Assembly: GCF_020179605.1 (NCBI RefSeq)
Contig: NZ_JAINZO010000001.1
Coordinates: 2,144,799-2,208,798, forward strand
Direction: 5' to 3'
Origin: Geomonas agri
GTDB lineage: Bacteria > Desulfobacterota > Desulfuromonadia > Geobacterales > Geobacteraceae
DNA length: 64,000 nt
Shown here: positions 27,509 through 36,041 of the stretch, piece after piece
How the letters are laid out: each line of letters begins with the position of its first letter
How positions within the stretch are numbered: position 1 is the stretch's first letter
Made by a program: the position numbers and the translations under genes
Notes under the pieces: generated by a model
The model's database searches: none
What the model was told of the DNA's origin: nothing
Seen by the model: the letters and a program-made list of their open reading frames with translations, nothing else

Positions 27509-28408
27509 ATGAAGACGACCACGTGTGCACAACTGAAGGAACTGTTGACCTCCGGCGCGCTTGTCATCGACGTCATGACGCCCGAGGATTACGCCGCCTG
27601 CCACCTCACAGGCGCCCATAACGCCTGCATTTACGAGATGGTGTTCCTGGACCGCATCGCGGAACTGGTACCGGACTGGAACACCGAGTTGATCCTCTAC
27701 GACGCTACCGGGAGCAGTCTCACCGCCGAGGTGGCGCGTGAGCGCCTGGTCCAGGCGGGATATCACCATGTTTCCGTGCTGGAAGGAGGACTCGCCGCCA
27801 TCAAAGATGCCGGTTTCCCCGTCGCGGCCGGTACGGAAGTTTGTGGCGACGCAGCGGTAGCGGACGGCAGTTATGTCATAGATGTACAGAAGAGCACCCT
27901 GGAATGGATCGGGCGCAACCTCAACAACCGCCACCACGGCACCATCGCCATGCAAAGCGGCGAACTGGTCATGCGCGGCGGCAGGCTGACCGCCGGTTCC
28001 ATCGTACTGGACATGACCAGCATCGAAAACCGCGACCAGCAGGATCCGTACTGGCGCGATCTCCTGGTCAGGCACCTGAAGTCGGAAGACTTCTTCGCCG
28101 TCGAGCGCTTTCCCACCGCCACCTTCCGGCTCACACGCTGGGAGACCGAAAACGCCGATTTTTCCGAAGCCCCCGAAGGTACCGTGATCGGTGAACTCAC
28201 CATCAGGGGCGTCACCCGTCCGGTCGGCTTTCCCGCCGTAGTGGCGCCCCAGCCGGACGGCAGTGTCAAGGCCCATGCCCACTTCGACATCGATCGAACC
28301 CTTTGGGACGCCGGCTATGGTTCCGCCAAGCTCTACGAACGTCTCGGCATGCACCTCGTGCACGACCTGGTCACCCTGGAGCTGTTCATCCTGGCGCTAA
28401 GAAAGTGA
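27509..28408 (+). CDS. Rhodanese-like domain fused to YceI-like domain
   Basis: 299 residues with two domains. Residues 1-105 are a rhodanese fold (ALVIDVMTPEDYAACHLTGAHN, HHVSVLEGGLAAIKDAGFPV), but the active-site loop reads LYDATGSS, with Asp where sulfurtransferases have Cys, so it is probably non-catalytic. Residues 120-299 are YceI-like (YVIDVQKSTLEWIGR, SIVLDMTSIENRD, HLKSEDFFAVERFPTATFRL, LTIRGVTRPV), a lipocalin-type barrel that binds polyisoprenoids or similar lipids. No signal peptide, so this YceI is cytosolic, unlike the usual exported type. ATG 27509 follows AGAGGGATG. Confidence 0.82.
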   Translation: MKTTTCAQLKELLTSGALVIDVMTPEDYAACHLTGAHNACIYEMVFLDRIAELVPDWNTELILYDATGSSLTAEVARERLVQAGYHHVSVLEGGLAAIKDAGFPVAAGTEVCGDAAVADGSYVIDVQKSTLEWIGRNLNNRHHGTIAMQSGELVMRGGRLTAGSIVLDMTSIENRDQQDPYWRDLLVRHLKSEDFFAVERFPTATFRLTRWETENADFSEAPEGTVIGELTIRGVTRPVGFPAVVAPQPDGSVKAHAHFDIDRTLWDAGYGSAKLYERLGMHLVHDLVTLELFILALRK

Positions 28409-28529
28409 TTATCGTGAGGAAGGAGTAGCGGAGAAAGAGTTGAGAACAGGTGAGGTTGATGTAGAGCGGTTTACAAATACCGCGAGCCACCGCTATTGCA
28501 GCCGAAGAACGCCGCACGTGAATCAGCGT

Positions 28530-28568
28530 CCCCCCCTTTACGAAAGGCGGGAGGGGGGGATGTGCATT
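28530..28568. repeat. Dispersed GC-rich palindromic repeat, copy 5
   Basis: A diverged copy: C-run, TTTACGAAAGGCGGG, AGGGGGGATGTGC. Confidence 0.75.
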
Positions 28569-28601
28569 TGCCTCTAGCCACAACAAACTAACTTCAACTT
28601 C

Positions 28602-29195
28602 CTACTGCGCGTCACTAGGATCGCTGACCGAAGCCTCATTCACGCCGCACCGGACCCCGTTGCAACTGCACCCCTTGCATCCCCCCTCATCGGAGCAGGG
28701 TCGACGCACCACGTTGTACAGTACGAACAGGATGGTCCCCATGAGTACCGCCGCGAGCAGGTTGGTCACCCCGAGGAGGCCTTCAGCCTGGAACATGTGT
28801 CCCCCCACCGACACCCCGCGTACGTCCGAGGCAGCGGCGGCGAGTTTTCCCAGCCCGAAGTAAGAGATAGCACCGATGGCTGCGATGGTGCAGGCGTTCA
28901 TCAACTTGGTCATCATGTAGTGGCAGGAGAAGATGGAACGGCTGTCGGCAAGGCTGATGAGAGCACCGGTGGTGATGCAGAAGGCGGCGCTGGGAAGTAA
29001 AAGGTACTGGACCAGTTCGATGGTGGACTGGTTGAGGACGGCCGTCTCTATCCGCTGTGACGACGTCGTGTAGATGTGGAGCAGGTAAAGGAGACAGGCG
29101 CCGCTTCCGGCGAGGATGGCCGAGGAAAGCATGTGGGCCTGCTTGAGGGCCGCCTGGAGGGCGGCATACAGTGGCGATGGCAGAGAACGCATCAT
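28602..29195 (-). CDS. Four-helix integral membrane protein with Cys-rich tail
   Basis: 197 residues. Four hydrophobic helices (about 20-42, 60-82, 93-118, 137-160) precede a short cytosolic tail with six cysteines (CSDEGGCKGCSCNGVRC), a likely metal-binding or redox site. I do not recognise the family. It lies directly downstream (minus strand) of the CcdA/thioredoxin/permease cluster, 219 bp away, so a redox or metal role is plausible but inferred. The start is at 29195; an upstream extension in the frame lacks a site. Confidence 0.6.
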   Translation of the reverse strand: MMRSLPSPLYAALQAALKQAHMLSSAILAGSGACLLYLLHIYTTSSQRIETAVLNQSTIELVQYLLLPSAAFCITTGALISLADSRSIFSCHYMMTKLMNACTIAAIGAISYFGLGKLAAAASDVRGVSVGGHMFQAEGLLGVTNLLAAVLMGTILFVLYNVVRRPCSDEGGCKGCSCNGVRCGVNEASVSDPSDAQ

Positions 29196-29414
29196 GGCAT
29201 CCCTCAACGCCGTCGACCTCAATCCGCGTGCGACGGCTGCAGAACCGCAGGCCCATCCTGGGCCCAATTGACTTCGATTCTTCGCGTACGGGAATTGCGC
29301 GGATGCATCGGCTGGTGCAGGTTCCCTCTCGCCTTGCCGATAGCGTATACACTATCAGCTTTAATAAGTAAACAACAAACTGACTTCTCCAACCAAGGCC
29401 CCCTCCCCCACCGG

Positions 29415-30101
29415 CTAGAACCCGTTGTAGACGAGGTAGATGCCGACCAGCGCGACAATGGCGCCGCCGACCCGCTTGGACCAGGCCGAGAACCTCAAAA
29501 CTCCTCTCGCCTTGGCAAACGACTCCACGAAGCCGGTAAAGGTGCCCGCCGCCAGCATTAACATGCAATGCCCCACCGCGTAGGTAAACAGCAGCGCGAC
29601 GCCGTAAAGGACCTCTCCTTTCGTGGCGACTACCGTGAGCAGAACAACGAGGACCGGAGTGGCGCAGGGCGAAGAAACGACGCCAAAGAAAAGGCCCAGC
29701 AGGAAGGCGCCGATTGCTCCCCCCTGCCTGGGCCGGTAGTCGAACCGCAGCGGAAGCCGTAACTGGTAGAGCCCCATGAGTTGACCGCCCATGACCAGCG
29801 CCACGATGCCGGCAACGACGTACCACCGCCCCCCGACTGTGCCGAACATGGTACCGAACCAACCAGCGGCAGCTCCGAACGCGGTGAAAGTCAGCGACAG
29901 CCCCAGCACGAACGCGAGCGACAGCATGAAGGCACGCCGCCGCTCCCCGTCGGCATAACCGCCGACAAAACCGACCACGAGCGGAATGGTCGCCAGCACG
30001 CACGGCGACGCCGAAGACAGCACTCCTGCCAGGAACACCGCGCCGAAGGCGACCAGCGGATAGGCGGAGATGATCAGCCCGACGTCGTCGAGGATGGTCA
30101 C
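29415..30101 (-). CDS. CcdA/DsbD-like membrane thiol-electron transporter
   Basis: 228 residues with six transmembrane helices. The pair LSSASPCVLATIPLV (first helix) and VSSPCATPVLVVLL (fourth helix) carries the two conserved Cys-Pro-like positions of the CcdA/DsbD transmembrane domain, which moves reducing equivalents across the membrane. Its start overlaps the stop of the thioredoxin gene by 4 bp (ATGA), so the two are coupled and the thioredoxin is the likely partner. Last gene of the ArsR-permease operon. Confidence 0.85.
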   Translation of the reverse strand: MTILDDVGLIISAYPLVAFGAVFLAGVLSSASPCVLATIPLVVGFVGGYADGERRRAFMLSLAFVLGLSLTFTAFGAAAGWFGTMFGTVGGRWYVVAGIVALVMGGQLMGLYQLRLPLRFDYRPRQGGAIGAFLLGLFFGVVSSPCATPVLVVLLTVVATKGEVLYGVALLFTYAVGHCMLMLAAGTFTGFVESFAKARGVLRFSAWSKRVGGAIVALVGIYLVYNGF

Positions 30102-30475
30102 CGCAGTCCCGCCGCCTTCAACTCTTTGACGATCTCCGCCTTCTCCAGCGCACCGACGTGCCGTTTCACCTCGCGCCCCTTGGCGTCGAAGAAGATCTGG
30201 GTGGGAATCATCTGGATCCTGAACCTTTCGGCAGCGGCCTGGTCAGCGTGGACGTCGATGAAGAGCACCGACGCCTTGCCCCGGTATTCGGTGGAGAGCT
30301 GCTCCAGCACCGGGGCCATCTTGCGGCATGGGATGCAGGTGCGCGCCCCAAGGTCGATGACGGTCGGTTTCCCCGATGCCAGCGCTTTGCGGATGACCTC
30401 GTCGGAAGCGGAAGGAAGTTCGGCATGGGCGGTTGCGGTGACCAGGAGCACTGCCGCGACGAGAAGCTGCCTCAT
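30098..30475 (-). CDS. Exported thioredoxin-family protein (CIPC)
   Basis: 125 residues. A signal peptide (1-19) is followed by a thioredoxin fold with RTCIPCRKM (active site CxxC), FIDVHADQAAAERF and the cis-Pro region IPTQIFFDAKG. It overlaps the CcdA-like gene downstream and the small disulfide protein upstream by 4 bp each, which argues for a tightly coupled electron path: CcdA-like membrane protein to periplasmic thioredoxin. Confidence 0.85.
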   Translation of the reverse strand: MRQLLVAAVLLVTATAHAELPSASDEVIRKALASGKPTVIDLGARTCIPCRKMAPVLEQLSTEYRGKASVLFIDVHADQAAAERFRIQMIPTQIFFDAKGREVKRHVGALEKAEIVKELKAAGLR

Positions 30476-30702
30476 GACAGCATCCCGACGATTTCGGCGA
30501 CGGATGCAACCTTCCCCGAAAACTTGACCTGGCCGTCGACGACCAGCGCCGGCGTGCTCATCACGCCGTACTTCATGATGGTGGGAATATCCTGAACCTT
30601 GACCACCTCGGCGCTCTTGCCGCTCTCCTGCAACGCCTGCTTGGTGTTCTCGTACAGCGTCGTACACTTGGCGCAACCGGTCCCCAGCACTTCGATTTTC
30701 AT
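30472..30702 (-). CDS. Small thioredoxin-like redox-active disulfide protein
   Basis: 76 residues. MKIEVLGTGCAKCTTLYEN with a CAKC active site, IMKYGVMSTPALVVDGQVKFSG with the cis-Pro, match the MTH895/redox-active disulfide protein 2 family. It overlaps the thioredoxin gene by 4 bp and lies 12 bp after the permease, whose function it may assist. These small proteins are usually found with ArsP-like or DUF318 permeases, as here. Confidence 0.88.
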   Translation of the reverse strand: MKIEVLGTGCAKCTTLYENTKQALQESGKSAEVVKVQDIPTIMKYGVMSTPALVVDGQVKFSGKVASVAEIVGMLS

Positions 30703-30714
30703 CTTATTCTCCTT

Positions 30715-31662
30715 TTACAAAATGGCGTTGAACAGATAACCGACCACGATGATGGCCACCGCGACGGTACCGAAAAAGGTGGCCAGCAGCCGCGTTTTCA
30801 GGACGTTCTTCAGGATGACCGCCTCAGGGAAAGACAAGGCAGTGACCGCCATCATGAAGGCCAGCACCGTCCCGATGGGGAGCCCCTTTTCCATGAGGGC
30901 CTGAACGATGGGAATGATGCCGGCCGCGTTGCTATACAGCGGCACCCCGATGACGACGGCGACCGGCACCGCTAACGGGTTGCCCTTGCCCGCGTAACGA
31001 AGGAGGAGTTCCTCCGGTGCGTAACCGTGGATGAAGGCCCCAAGGCCGATGCCCACGACGACGTACGGCCATATCTTCTTGAGAAGTCCGATGGTGTAGT
31101 CGCCGGCATCGGCGAACTTCTCTTTCAAGCTCCGCTCCTGTATCTCGGAGGCGCCCACCTTGATCTCCCAGACGTAGTCCTGGACATAGCGTTCCATCTT
31201 GAGCCTGCCGATCACGATGCCGGCTAGGATGGCAACCACCACCCCTGAACCGATGTAGAGCGTCGCGATCTTCCAACCGAACAATCCCCACAGCATGATG
31301 AGCGCCACCTCGTTCACCATCGGCGACGAGATGAGGAACGAAAAGGTCACCCCCAGGGGGATGCCGGACTCAACGAAACCGATGAACAGGGGGACAGCAG
31401 AACAGGAGCAAAACGGTGTGACTATGCCCAGGAGAGCGGCAAGAATGTTGCCGACGTACTCGCGATTGTGGGACAGGATGCGCCGGGTGCGCTCGGGAGA
31501 AAAGTAGGAGCGAATCACCGCGACGGCATACACGATGGTGGTGAGCAGCAGGAATATCTTCACCGTGTCGTAGATGAAAAAGTCGAGCGCCTCCCCCAGG
31601 GAACTCCCGGGGTCCATCCCCAACGCGGTGAAAACCAGGTAGTCTGCTAGATCTTTGAGCAT
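30715..31662 (-). CDS. ArsP/DUF318-family permease
   Basis: 315 residues, eight or more transmembrane helices. TPFCSCSAVPLFIGFVESGIPLG is the cysteine motif of the ArsP/YraQ (DUF318, SO_0444) permease family, and GVPLYSNAAGIIPIVQAL is the second conserved loop. Some members export trivalent organoarsenicals; others are linked to thiol redox control. The neighbours (ArsR regulator, CAKC disulfide protein, thioredoxin and CcdA-like protein) fit a redox- or metalloid-responsive module. Lysine-rich cytosolic loop at about 155-180. Confidence 0.85.
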   Translation of the reverse strand: MLKDLADYLVFTALGMDPGSSLGEALDFFIYDTVKIFLLLTTIVYAVAVIRSYFSPERTRRILSHNREYVGNILAALLGIVTPFCSCSAVPLFIGFVESGIPLGVTFSFLISSPMVNEVALIMLWGLFGWKIATLYIGSGVVVAILAGIVIGRLKMERYVQDYVWEIKVGASEIQERSLKEKFADAGDYTIGLLKKIWPYVVVGIGLGAFIHGYAPEELLLRYAGKGNPLAVPVAVVIGVPLYSNAAGIIPIVQALMEKGLPIGTVLAFMMAVTALSFPEAVILKNVLKTRLLATFFGTVAVAIIVVGYLFNAIL

Positions 31663-31704
31663 CTACAATCCTTGCCGTTCCATGGGATCGGAATTTCGTA
31701 AAAT

Positions 31705-31722
31705 TCTATCCATCCGAATGGA
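31705..31722. promoter_or_regulatory. Inverted repeat between arsR-like gene and permease
   Basis: CATCCGAATGGACGGATG has 6-bp arms (CATCCG / CGGATG) around a 6-nt centre in the 83-bp gap after the regulator gene. It may be a second operator or a processing hairpin. Confidence 0.4.
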
Positions 31723-31745
31723 CGGATGTGTTGCGACAAAAAAAA

Positions 31746-32084
31746 TCAGGCGCAGCTGGCGCCTTCGGAAAACGAGGCGAGTCTCTTGATGTCGTCCGCG
31801 ATAGCCGGAATTTCCGGAAGCCGTGCGCGGAGCACCTCGGCGATGTCGTACTGCAGACTGTTGTCGGTGCAGATGGAGTAATAGATCCAGACCCCTACCC
31901 GCCTGTCGTTGACCCACCCCGCGCCTTTCAGGTAGGCGAGATGCCGTGACACCGTGGACTGGGGCAACTGCAGTGTCGCCGTGAGGTCGCAGACGCAGAG
32001 TTCACCGGCGCTGAGCAGGAGCGCCAGGAGCCGGAGTCGCGTTTCGTCGGCAAGGGCCTTGAACTGTTGCATCTGTTTTTTCAT
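31746..32084 (-). CDS. ArsR/SmtB-family transcriptional regulator
   Basis: 112 residues. FKALADETRLRLLALLLSAGELCVCDLTATLQLPQSTVSRHLAYLKGAGWV is the winged helix, and ELCVCDL carries the two cysteines that bind arsenite or antimonite in the ArsR subfamily. A C-terminal Cys (SCA end) could supply a third ligand. The start at 32084 was chosen over a longer frame because the homologous domain begins there. A 20-bp palindrome (32095-32114) lies 11 bp upstream and is the likely operator, giving autoregulation. Confidence 0.88.
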   Translation of the reverse strand: MKKQMQQFKALADETRLRLLALLLSAGELCVCDLTATLQLPQSTVSRHLAYLKGAGWVNDRRVGVWIYYSICTDNSLQYDIAEVLRARLPEIPAIADDIKRLASFSEGASCA

Positions 32085-32094
32085 GATCGCTATT

Positions 32095-32114
32095 ATATCC
32101 GGATATCCGGATAT
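32095..32114. promoter_or_regulatory. 20-bp palindromic operator of the ArsR-family regulator
   Basis: ATATCCGGATAT occurs twice with a 4-bp overlap, making a 20-bp perfect palindrome 11 bp before the regulator's start codon. The position and symmetry fit an ArsR dimer site. Binding is inferred. Confidence 0.65.
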
Positions 32115-32207
32115 GTCAACAATACATCTTGGTTCACCAGCAGCCTGGAAACTCACGGGCAAATTCTGCCTCGGGAAAATATGAATCCGCCAGGAGGAAT
32201 TGTAGAC

Positions 32208-32235
32208 TAAAGTACCCACAATAAAGTGACGATAG
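32208..32235 (+). promoter_or_regulatory. Possible sigma28 (FliA)-type promoter
   Basis: TAAA and GACGATAG are 16 bp apart, close to the FliA consensus TAAA-N15-GCCGATAA, 57 bp before the chemoreceptor start. Chemoreceptor genes are usual FliA targets. One extra base in the spacer lowers confidence. Confidence 0.35.
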
Positions 32236-32292
32236 GTATGGGTGGATCACTATGACTGAAAATTTCATGTTCGTTGCTACCAGGGAGGATTT

Positions 32293-33912
32293 ATGACAAA
32301 CCTCACAATCGCAAAACGGTTACTGCTTGGCTTTGGAACCGTGTCGTTGCTTCTGTTCATCGTTGTGGGGGCGGGAATGAAAGGGCTCTACAGCAGCGCC
32401 GACCAGTTGAGCAACGTCAACCGCATCAGCGGGCTCACGGCAAGTGCCGGCCAAGTGCTGCTCAACCTGCAAGGGATAGACGAAGAAATCAAGGGACTCA
32501 TGCTGGCCGAGACACAAGCGGATCGGGATAAGATTGTTAAACACATTGAGGATCACCGCAAAGCCTACCAACAGGCACTGGACGCGCTGAAAAAGAACAC
32601 GAAGACGCCCGACGGCAAGAAGCTGGTAGCGGAGTTGGACAGCGCACTTAAAGCCGGCACAAAGGTGAATGAAACACTTATGACCATTGCGGCCTCGGGA
32701 GACACCGCCAAGTTCAAGGCCGCCATTGCCAGCGAGGGAGAGCCGGCCCGGCAAAAATACGTAGCAGCGGCCGAAGCGCTGATGGACTACTACGCCAAGC
32801 GGACCGACTTGAGGGTCAAGTCTGCACAAGAAGCGGGTACTGCTGCCATTACCACCATGCTGATCACCGGGTGTATCGCCTTTTTACTCAGCGTCGGCAT
32901 TTGTGCCTTCCTCACCTCGGGGATAAATTCGGCGCTGAAGCAGATAAGCAGCGCCATTGCCGTCATAACCGGTGGTGATCTCACCCGGCGCATCACCTAC
33001 CACTCCAAGGATGAACTGGGCCGGTTAAGCGATCACATCAACGATTTCGTCGGCAGGATCCAGTCCATCATGCAGGATTTGTCCGGCGATGCCCACAGGG
33101 TGGCCACGGCGTCGACACAGTTGCAGGCAACGGCGCAGCAGATGGTTCAGGGAACCGAAGAGATCGTCGCCCAAGCCAATACCGTTGCCACCGCAGGAGA
33201 AGAGATGGCGGCGACCTCCAACGACATAGCGCAGAACTGTCACCTCGCCGCCCAGGGCGCCCAAGGCGCCAACCAGGCAGCGGTCGACGGCGCAGGGGTT
33301 GTCGAGGCCACCGTGGCCGTTATGGGAGTAATAGCCGACCGGGTGCAGGGGGCGGCGAGGACCGTGGAATCGCTCGGCGAGCGCTCCGACCAGATCGGGG
33401 CCATCGTCGGAACCATTGAAGACATCGCCGACCAGACCAACCTGCTCGCGCTCAACGCGGCCATCGAGGCGGCCAGGGCGGGTGAGCAGGGACGCGGATT
33501 TGCCGTCGTCGCGGATGAGGTGAGGGCCCTGGCCGAGCGCACCACGCGCGCCACCAGGGAGATCTCAGAGATGATACGCACCATCCAGGGGGAAACCCAG
33601 AGTGCGGTCCAGGCCATGGAGGATGGCAGCAAGGAAGTCGAGCGCGGGACGCAGCAGGCTTCCCGTTCCGGGCAGGCGCTGGAAGCCATCCTCGAGCAGA
33701 TACACGCCGTCATGATGCAGGCGAACCAGATTGCCACAGCCGCCGAAGAGCAGACCGCGACGACGAGCGAAATCAGTTCCAACATGACCCAGATCACGAA
33801 TATCGTGCAGGCAACCGCCCAAGGTGCCGACGAAACCGCCACCGCCGCTACGGCACTAGCCTCCATGTCGGTCAGGCTCCAGGACATGGTCCGCCAGTTC
33901 AAGGTGGCCTAG
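32293..33912 (+). CDS. Methyl-accepting chemotaxis protein (four-helix-bundle sensor, HAMP, MCPsignal)
   Basis: 539 residues. Transmembrane helix (about 8-30), a helical periplasmic sensor (about 31-185, four-helix-bundle type), a second helix (about 186-209), HAMP (about 210-262: [14 protein letters not shown]), then the MCP signalling domain with the conserved hairpin tip [40 protein letters not shown]. No C-terminal CheR-docking pentapeptide is seen. GGGAGG precedes the ATG and a T-tailed terminator follows. The ligand is unknown. Confidence 0.92.
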   Translation: MTNLTIAKRLLLGFGTVSLLLFIVVGAGMKGLYSSADQLSNVNRISGLTASAGQVLLNLQGIDEEIKGLMLAETQADRDKIVKHIEDHRKAYQQALDALKKNTKTPDGKKLVAELDSALKAGTKVNETLMTIAASGDTAKFKAAIASEGEPARQKYVAAAEALMDYYAKRTDLRVKSAQEAGTAAITTMLITGCIAFLLSVGICAFLTSGINSALKQISSAIAVITGGDLTRRITYHSKDELGRLSDHINDFVGRIQSIMQDLSGDAHRVATASTQLQATAQQMVQGTEEIVAQANTVATAGEEMAATSNDIAQNCHLAAQGAQGANQAAVDGAGVVEATVAVMGVIADRVQGAARTVESLGERSDQIGAIVGTIEDIADQTNLLALNAAIEAARAGEQGRGFAVVADEVRALAERTTRATREISEMIRTIQGETQSAVQAMEDGSKEVERGTQQASRSGQALEAILEQIHAVMMQANQIATAAEEQTATTSEISSNMTQITNIVQATAQGADETATAATALASMSVRLQDMVRQFKVA

Positions 33913-33993
33913 CCTTTATGGTCGGTATCGGCGACTTTTAGTCCAAGCTGATCTTAGCCGGGATTTGCGGACGAACCCTGAGCAGAAGTATGA

Positions 33994-34026
33994 AAGTGGC
34001 GAATGAACATCCTTCGCCACTTTTTT
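33994..34026 (+). terminator. Rho-independent terminator of the chemoreceptor gene
   Basis: AAGTGGCGAA pairs with TTCGCCACTT around a 9-nt loop, followed by TTTTTT. Confidence 0.88.
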
Positions 34027-34061
34027 GTGCCTGCTTTTTGCCAGTTTGTATTTTTTTCTGA

Positions 34062-34545
34062 AGTCAGGGTGGGTTAAAACACGGTCCGTGAAATTTTCGC
34101 ACTTTCATGTGCGCGTGAAATGCACTTACATATCGAAAAAACATCTTTGCGAGGTGAAATTTCAACTAAGTGTGTTTCAAACACCAGTCCGATAATTTTC
34201 CGCATTTTCACATGTGCGAGAATTTCACTCACCTGCGTTTAAAAAACATTTACATGACGTAAATTCAACTCAGTTTGTTTTTAGTTCCGGTCACTTTCGT
34301 TTTCGAATTTTACTCGTCGGGAAATTTCACCTGAGGTGAGCTTGAAAACAACTTAGTTGAAATTAAATGCAACTAAGTGTGGTTCAAATTCATGTCTGGG
34401 TGATTTCTGAATTATTAGGTGACCGGAAATTGAACTGACCTATGGTTAAGAAACTTTCTTCCGCCATTGATCACCAATGAGTGGGTTTCAAAAGGAGGTC
34501 TGAGAGGTTTTTCAATTATTTCTGCGGGAAAATTCGCTTTCAGTT
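34062..34545. repeat. Degenerate ~104-bp tandem repeat array (about four units plus partial ends)
   Basis: Five copies of an end motif of the form AACTnAGTGTGTTTCAAA-N5-GTC-N7-TTTTC finish at 34098, 34200, 34304, 34408 and 34513, giving spacings of 102, 104, 104 and 105 bp. The middle of each unit repeats GAAATTTCAC-like and AAAAAACAT-like words in the same order. Units differ at many positions but stay in register. No coding frame runs through it. Some units hold inverted repeats (CTTAGTTG / CAACTAAG at 34352-34377). The function is unknown; structured RNA or a protein-binding platform are both possible. Confidence 0.75.
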
Positions 34546-34630
34546 GCTCGAAAGGCTTTAACCGGTTCTCCTAGTAATTCGTGGGGGCATAAAAGATGAA
34601 GCCCACGCAGCAGAACCGGTGGCACCACGT

Positions 34631-34667
34631 CCCCCCCTTTGCGAAGGGGGGTCAGGGGGGATTTGCT
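34631..34667. repeat. Dispersed GC-rich palindromic repeat, copy 6
   Basis: C-run, TTTGCGAA, G-run, TCAGGGGGGATTTGC, just downstream of the repeat array. Confidence 0.85.
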
Positions 34668-34764
34668 TTTTAAATTTAGATGCTTTTGGTGTGGAGAGCG
34701 GGGAGACGAGGCAGCTTCGGCCCGCCGTTGTGGCGGCAGGCCGAAGCAAGGGAGAAGGTAAAGC

Positions 34765-35436
34765 TTACAACACGATGATGGATACCGGCTGGGACCAAGG
34801 CCCCAGTCCCTCGGGACGATCGCTCCTCATCCTGACGTAATACTTGTTCGCGGGTTCCAAGTTCTTCTGGACGATCTTGCTGCAAGTATTGTAATGCCCC
34901 CCCGGGTTGTACCAGCTCTCTTCCGAGGTTGGTTCCCCTTTACAGAGGTTGATGAGGTACGGCCCGCCATTCCTGACGTGGGTTCCGATAATGGTGATGG
35001 CTCCAGACTCGTTTCTGACACGCCTCAACTCCAGACGGATCTCGACTTGAAGCGGAGACAGCGACCTCTTCCCACTCTTTTGGTGAGTTTCCCTCTGGGG
35101 CAGGTTCAGTTTACGGAGGATGGAGGGGTCCTTCTTGTGGATCGCAATGGTCTTCATGTAGCTGACGGAGGAGTGCATTTCCAGCTCTGAGAGATCCCGA
35201 ATTGCCTGGCGCTGTTGCTGGAGCAGGCTGTCCCCGCGATCAGCGCCGATGCTCAGTTCTTTCATGGTTACCACATGATCCCGGAACCTCTGCCCGGCGT
35301 AGATGTGCCCCGGCCGGTTCTCGTTGTACTCTTTGCTGGCATCAAGCCCGTCCGCAAAATCATGTAGGGTCACGAAGTACTGGGCGTAGCTCTGCCTTCG
35401 AAAATTCAAGTCGAGGAAGTCGTACTGTTCTGGCAT
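34765..35436 (-). CDS. Hypothetical protein with C-terminal fibronectin III-like segment
   Basis: 223 residues, soluble, no signal peptide. The first 110 residues are helical and charged (YDFLDLNFRRQSYAQYFVTL, LLQQQRQAIRDLSELEM). The last 90 end in LEPANKYYVRMRSDRPEGLGPWSQPVSIIVL, which has the Tyr and Trp spacing of a fibronectin type III strand pair. I do not recognise the family. The start at 35436 follows GGGAGG. Confidence 0.55.
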   Translation of the reverse strand: MPEQYDFLDLNFRRQSYAQYFVTLHDFADGLDASKEYNENRPGHIYAGQRFRDHVVTMKELSIGADRGDSLLQQQRQAIRDLSELEMHSSVSYMKTIAIHKKDPSILRKLNLPQRETHQKSGKRSLSPLQVEIRLELRRVRNESGAITIIGTHVRNGGPYLINLCKGEPTSEESWYNPGGHYNTCSKIVQKNLEPANKYYVRMRSDRPEGLGPWSQPVSIIVL

Positions 35437-35567
35437 AGACACCTCCCAAGCAGGATTTATTAGCAAGTGCCAATATATCGAATCCCGCTGGGGTGTCAAG
35501 GAACTGAGTAGCACCTCCTCCGCCTTACCCCAACCTGCGATGCACCGGCAGCCCCCCCCCTAGGCTG

Positions 35568-36002
35568 TCAGGGCACACTCCACTCGAAACTCTGCATCCA
35601 ATCTACGCCGCCGTCACCGCCGTCGGAACCGTTGTACTTGTAGGTGAACTTCAGCAGCATGCCAGGCTCCAGCGGTACCGGGAGTTTAACGCTGAAGGGA
35701 AAGGTCCCATCTTGCCTCACCTGGCGAGGTATGACGAAGCAGACCTTGCGCGCTCTGGTCGTGCCCGCGGCATCGACTGCCGCAATCCAGATCTCGATCC
35801 CTTCCATGAAGGCGTAGCGGAGATTTTTGCCGACTCCCTCCACCACCGTCTCCATTCCCGCCAGTTTGATCTCCCACGCCAACGCCATGTCGAACTGAGA
35901 ATATCTATACGGCAGGGATTTCAAACGCTCGCTGTCCACATCGCTGGACGTGGTGCAACTGCTGCCAAAGATCGTTAACAGAATCAGCCAAAGCTTTCGC
36001 AT
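35568..36002 (-). CDS. Small lipoprotein, unknown function
   Basis: 144 residues. The signal peptide ends in a lipobox (IFGSSC, Cys16), so the mature protein is a lipoprotein. The rest is beta-rich (FDMALAWEIKLAGMETVVEGVGKNLRYAFMEGIEIWIAAVD, then LPVPLEPGMLLKFTYKYNG) and ends in a Trp-rich segment. Not recognised. It sits 40 bp downstream of the ClC gene on the same strand. Confidence 0.6.
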   Translation of the reverse strand: MRKLWLILLTIFGSSCTTSSDVDSERLKSLPYRYSQFDMALAWEIKLAGMETVVEGVGKNLRYAFMEGIEIWIAAVDAAGTTRARKVCFVIPRQVRQDGTFPFSVKLPVPLEPGMLLKFTYKYNGSDGGDGGVDWMQSFEWSVP

Positions 36003-36041
36003 GTACCTGTACCTCCTAGGCCAAGGCGACGGTAGCCAGCC

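Larger units (their letters stand above)
33913..34764. other. 852-bp gene-free region
   Basis: Holds the chemoreceptor terminator, the degenerate 104-bp tandem repeats (34062-34545) and a dispersed GC-rich repeat copy (34631). No ORF of note. The repeat part is strikingly A/T-rich compared with the surrounding genes. Confidence 0.85.

Noticed and set aside
34062-34545. CRISPR-like array
   Set aside because: The period is 102-105 bp, units are degenerate along their whole length, and there is no repeat/spacer division of 25-40 bp. No cas genes are near.
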